7,859 nucleotides of DNA, taken from NCBI GenBank assembly GCA_947259625.1, contig CAMYMY010000159.1:1-7859 (forward strand). The letters are read 5' to 3'. Below the pieces are notes generated by a model. The model saw nothing but the letters and a program-made list of their open reading frames with translations. It searched no databases and was not told the origin of the DNA. Positions 6,762-7,859 of the stretch are shown piece by piece (the stretch's first letter is position 1; every line of letters starts with the position of its first letter). Made by a program: the position numbers and the translations under genes. The stretch is from an uncultured Kiloniellales bacterium. GTDB taxonomy: Bacteria; Pseudomonadota; Alphaproteobacteria; Kiloniellales; JAKSDN01.

Positions 6762-7250
6762 CTAGGTGACGGCCGCGGCAAAGCACTTGCGCAGACGCAG
6801 TTGCTCGCCACGGAACCCGGCGGCGCGGAATACGTCCATCGCCGGATTGTGCGGTTCGCGCAGCCACTTGCGCATCTGCGGATTGAGCAGGCCGAGGGTG
6901 ATGCAGTTGCACTCCGAGCGTCGCGCCAAGTCTTCGAGGGCCCGGAGCAGCACCACGGCCGCCTTCCTGTTGCCGGTGATGTCGACCACGGCGAAGTTCT
7001 CGATCTCGAGAATTCGCCCCTGGCGCAGGTCGGGCCTCACCCAATAGACCGAGAGGCCGTAGATCGCGCCCTGGGTGCTCTGCACCGTGATGATGCTGTG
7101 GTCCTCTCCGGCGCCGACATGAGCGATCAGGGCGCCGGCATAGTCCGACCACTGTTCCTGGGTCAACGTCGGATCGAAGAACGAGACCAGAGGATAGGCC
7201 TGAGCGATCTGCTCTACGCCGAGCGGCCTGACTAGGTAGCTACCTGCCAT
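6762..7250 (-). CDS. Small GNAT-like acyltransferase, substrate unknown
   Basis: The 162-residue product resembles a GNAT-fold N-acetyltransferase but matches no characterised member I can name. The middle part suggests the acetyl-CoA core: a beta strand ILEIENFAVVD (about 80-90), a turn ITGNRKAA in place of the usual Q/RxxGxG/A, and a helix VVLLRALEDLARR. A strand CITLGLLN and the end motif DVFRAAGFRGE (about 139-149, the typical F..GF element) follow. No signal peptide or membrane segment is seen, so it is probably cytoplasmic. The ATG at 7250 is chosen over one at 7313 because it has AGGG at 7263-7260 with a 9-base spacer, and because the upstream FNR-type box would abut the longer start. 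It converges on hemN with 51 bases between the stops. Fold assignment is moderate; function is unknown. Confidence 0.8.
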   Translation of the reverse strand: MAGSYLVRPLGVEQIAQAYPLVSFFDPTLTQEQWSDYAGALIAHVGAGEDHSIITVQSTQGAIYGLSVYWVRPDLRQGRILEIENFAVVDITGNRKAAVVLLRALEDLARRSECNCITLGLLNPQMRKWLREPHNPAMDVFRAAGFRGEQLRLRKCFAAAVT

Positions 7251-7285
7251 TTTGTTGAACCCTGAGCGCGTGATTTCCGAGGGCC

Positions 7286-7328
7286 AGAATCGCACGGCGG
7301 GCGTCCAGAGCACCTTGATCTAGGTCAA
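7286..7328 (-). promoter_or_regulatory. FNR/FnrL-type box and weak -10 element upstream of the GNAT-like gene
   Basis: The box at 7315-7328 reads TTGAT-CTAG-GTCAA on the plus strand, with the same half-sites as the hemN box and a 9 of 10 match to the FNR consensus. On the minus strand a GATTCT (3 of 6 to TATAAT) lies at 7291-7286, 23 bases downstream of the box. This would place the activator near -41.5 and the transcript start near 7279-7280. The resulting leader of about 30 bases contains AGGG, consistent with the chosen start at 7250. The box is well supported; the -10 is weak. Confidence 0.7.
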
Positions 7329-7340
7329 AATGCCACTTCT

Positions 7341-7385
7341 GGAGACAAGAGGACCCGGGCCCGAGACCGCGCGTGCCCTGTCTCC
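7341..7385. repeat. 7-bp inverted repeat between the GNAT promoter and the tRNA gene
   Basis: GGAGACA at 7341-7347 is the exact reverse complement of TGTCTCC at 7379-7385, with a GC-rich 31-base interior containing CCCGGG. It lies just downstream of the tRNA on the minus strand and could fold in that transcript's 3' end, but no T-run follows. It may be chance. Confidence 0.3.
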
Positions 7386-7429
7386 GTTCCGGCGGCCTTC
7401 AAATAACGCGGAAAACCTTGAAAAACTGA

Positions 7430-7503
7430 CGCACCCGGGGAGATTCGGACTCGCCACCTCCTGATCCGTAGTCAGGTGCGCCATCCAGTTGAGCTACGGG
7501 CGC
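7430..7503 (-). tRNA. tRNA-Arg (anticodon ACG), possibly degenerate
   Basis: The minus strand folds into a tRNA of 74 bases without an encoded CCA. The acceptor stem GCGCCCG pairs with CGGGTGC with one G-U pair. The anticodon stem CCTGA/TCAGG is perfect, and its loop CTACGGA carries anticodon ACG. In known biology A34 is converted to inosine by TadA to read CGU, CGC and CGA. Several conserved positions deviate. U12 faces C23 in the D stem, residue 21 is G instead of A, and residue 48 is G against A15. C50 faces C64 in the T stem, and residue 55 is C instead of U, so the T loop is TCCGAAT. It may be a divergent second copy or a pseudo-tRNA. Confidence 0.85.
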
Positions 7504-7550
7504 TTGCCTGATGCCGGAAGCCTTGCTCTCGGTCACGCACCTGCGTCGAT

Positions 7551-7566
7551 CCGGCTGTAGCGCCGG
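7551..7566 (-). terminator. Small hairpin just after the GntR-family gene
   Basis: CCGGC (7551-7555) and GCCGG (7562-7566) form a 5-bp stem with a 6-base loop, two bases past the stop of the GntR-family gene. No T-run follows on the minus strand, so terminator function is doubtful. Transcription might continue into the tRNA. Confidence 0.3.
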
Positions 7567-7567
7567 T

Positions 7568-7859
7568 TCAGCGGCCCTGACCCTTCCGGCTCTCCTTAGC
7601 GCGAGAGTGCTCTGCGCCAGGTCCCGTGGCGCCGCCGCTCGTGCTGAGGGCCTGTTTCATGAGCTCGCTGACCTTCTCCCAGGTGCTGCCGAGATGCGCG
7701 CGCATCACCGCGGGCAGCCGCTCGCCGTCCCGGCGGATCAAGGCATCTAGGATGCTGTTGTGCTCGTCCATCGCGGTCGGCCAGGTGCGGTTGCGCAGGT
7801 TGGACTGAAAGCGCACCCGGTAGAGCCGTGCGTTCAGCCGGTCGTGGGTCTCGATCAGG
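7568..7859 (-). CDS. GntR-family transcriptional regulator, C-terminal FCD domain (partial)
   Basis: The visible 96-97 codons run in from the right edge to a TGA at 7570-7568. The protein reads LIETHDRLNARLYRVRF, then EHNSILDALIRRDGERLP, then VMRAHLGSTWEKV. This is the C-terminal helix pattern of FCD ligand-binding domains in the FadR subfamily of GntR regulators. The histidines of the EHNSIL and MRAHL segments correspond to the conserved metal-binding histidines of many FCD domains. The winged-helix DNA-binding half lies outside the window, so ligand and targets cannot be inferred. The tail after the last helix is Ser/Gly/Lys/Arg-rich and looks disordered. An internal GTG at 7816 is not the start, because the frame and domain continue upstream of it. 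Confidence 0.85.
   Translation of the reverse strand, partial: LIETHDRLNARLYRVRFQSNLRNRTWPTAMDEHNSILDALIRRDGERLPAVMRAHLGSTWEKVSELMKQALSTSGGATGPGAEHSRAKESRKGQGR

Noticed and set aside
5271..6769. Long open frames antisense (474 codons) and in a shifted frame (410 codons) over hemN.
   Set aside because: HemN is unmistakable in its own frame with all catalytic cysteines; the other products are low-complexity shadows.
7251..7313. Longer N-terminus for the GNAT-like protein starting at 7313.
   Set aside because: The start would directly abut the FNR-type box and overlap the predicted promoter; the ATG at 7250 has an AGGG at good spacing and begins the conserved-looking part.
7430..7859. Possible mobile-element attachment site at the tRNA gene.
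   Set aside because: No second copy of the tRNA 3' end, no integrase and no change in composition are visible in the window.

Overview
The window looks like chromosomal DNA from a GC-rich alphaproteobacterium, probably of Rhodospirillales type; this placement is an inference. It rests on the ccmEFGHI gene order, a long CcmI whose C-terminal extension resembles those I recall from alphaproteobacteria, a tRNA gene without an encoded CCA end, and FnrL/FixK-type TTGAT-N4-GTCAA boxes.

Layout. Positions 1-62 hold the last codons of a possible plus-strand gene. Positions 107-4984 are a tightly packed minus-strand operon read ccmE, ccmF, ccmG, ccmH, ccmI. Three of its four junctions are 4-base stop/start overlaps and one is a 15-base gap. 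It encodes the late half of System I cytochrome c maturation: heme chaperone (CcmE), heme ligation (CcmF), thiol reduction (CcmG, CcmH) and apocytochrome holding (CcmI). ccmABCD are not in the window. Positions 4985-5354 are a divergent intergenic region with a long stem followed by six T on the plus strand and, next to hemN, an FNR-type box. Positions 5355-6710 on the plus strand are hemN, oxygen-independent coproporphyrinogen III oxidase. Convergent to it at 6762-7250 is a small GNAT-like protein of unknown substrate. Then come a second FNR-type box (7315-7328), a structurally odd tRNA-Arg(ACG) gene (7430-7503), and the C-terminal end of a GntR-family regulator with an FCD domain (from 7568 past the right edge).

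The theme is heme supply and cytochrome c assembly under low oxygen. HemN makes heme precursors without oxygen, and the Ccm proteins attach heme to c-type cytochromes. The two FNR-type boxes have the same half-sites and lie next to hemN and the GNAT gene, so these two genes may be members of one oxygen-responsive regulon. I see no wholly new system. The points most worth a second look are the FNR-linked GNAT protein, the hemN promoter geometry that predicts a leaderless transcript, and the degenerate tRNA-Arg.
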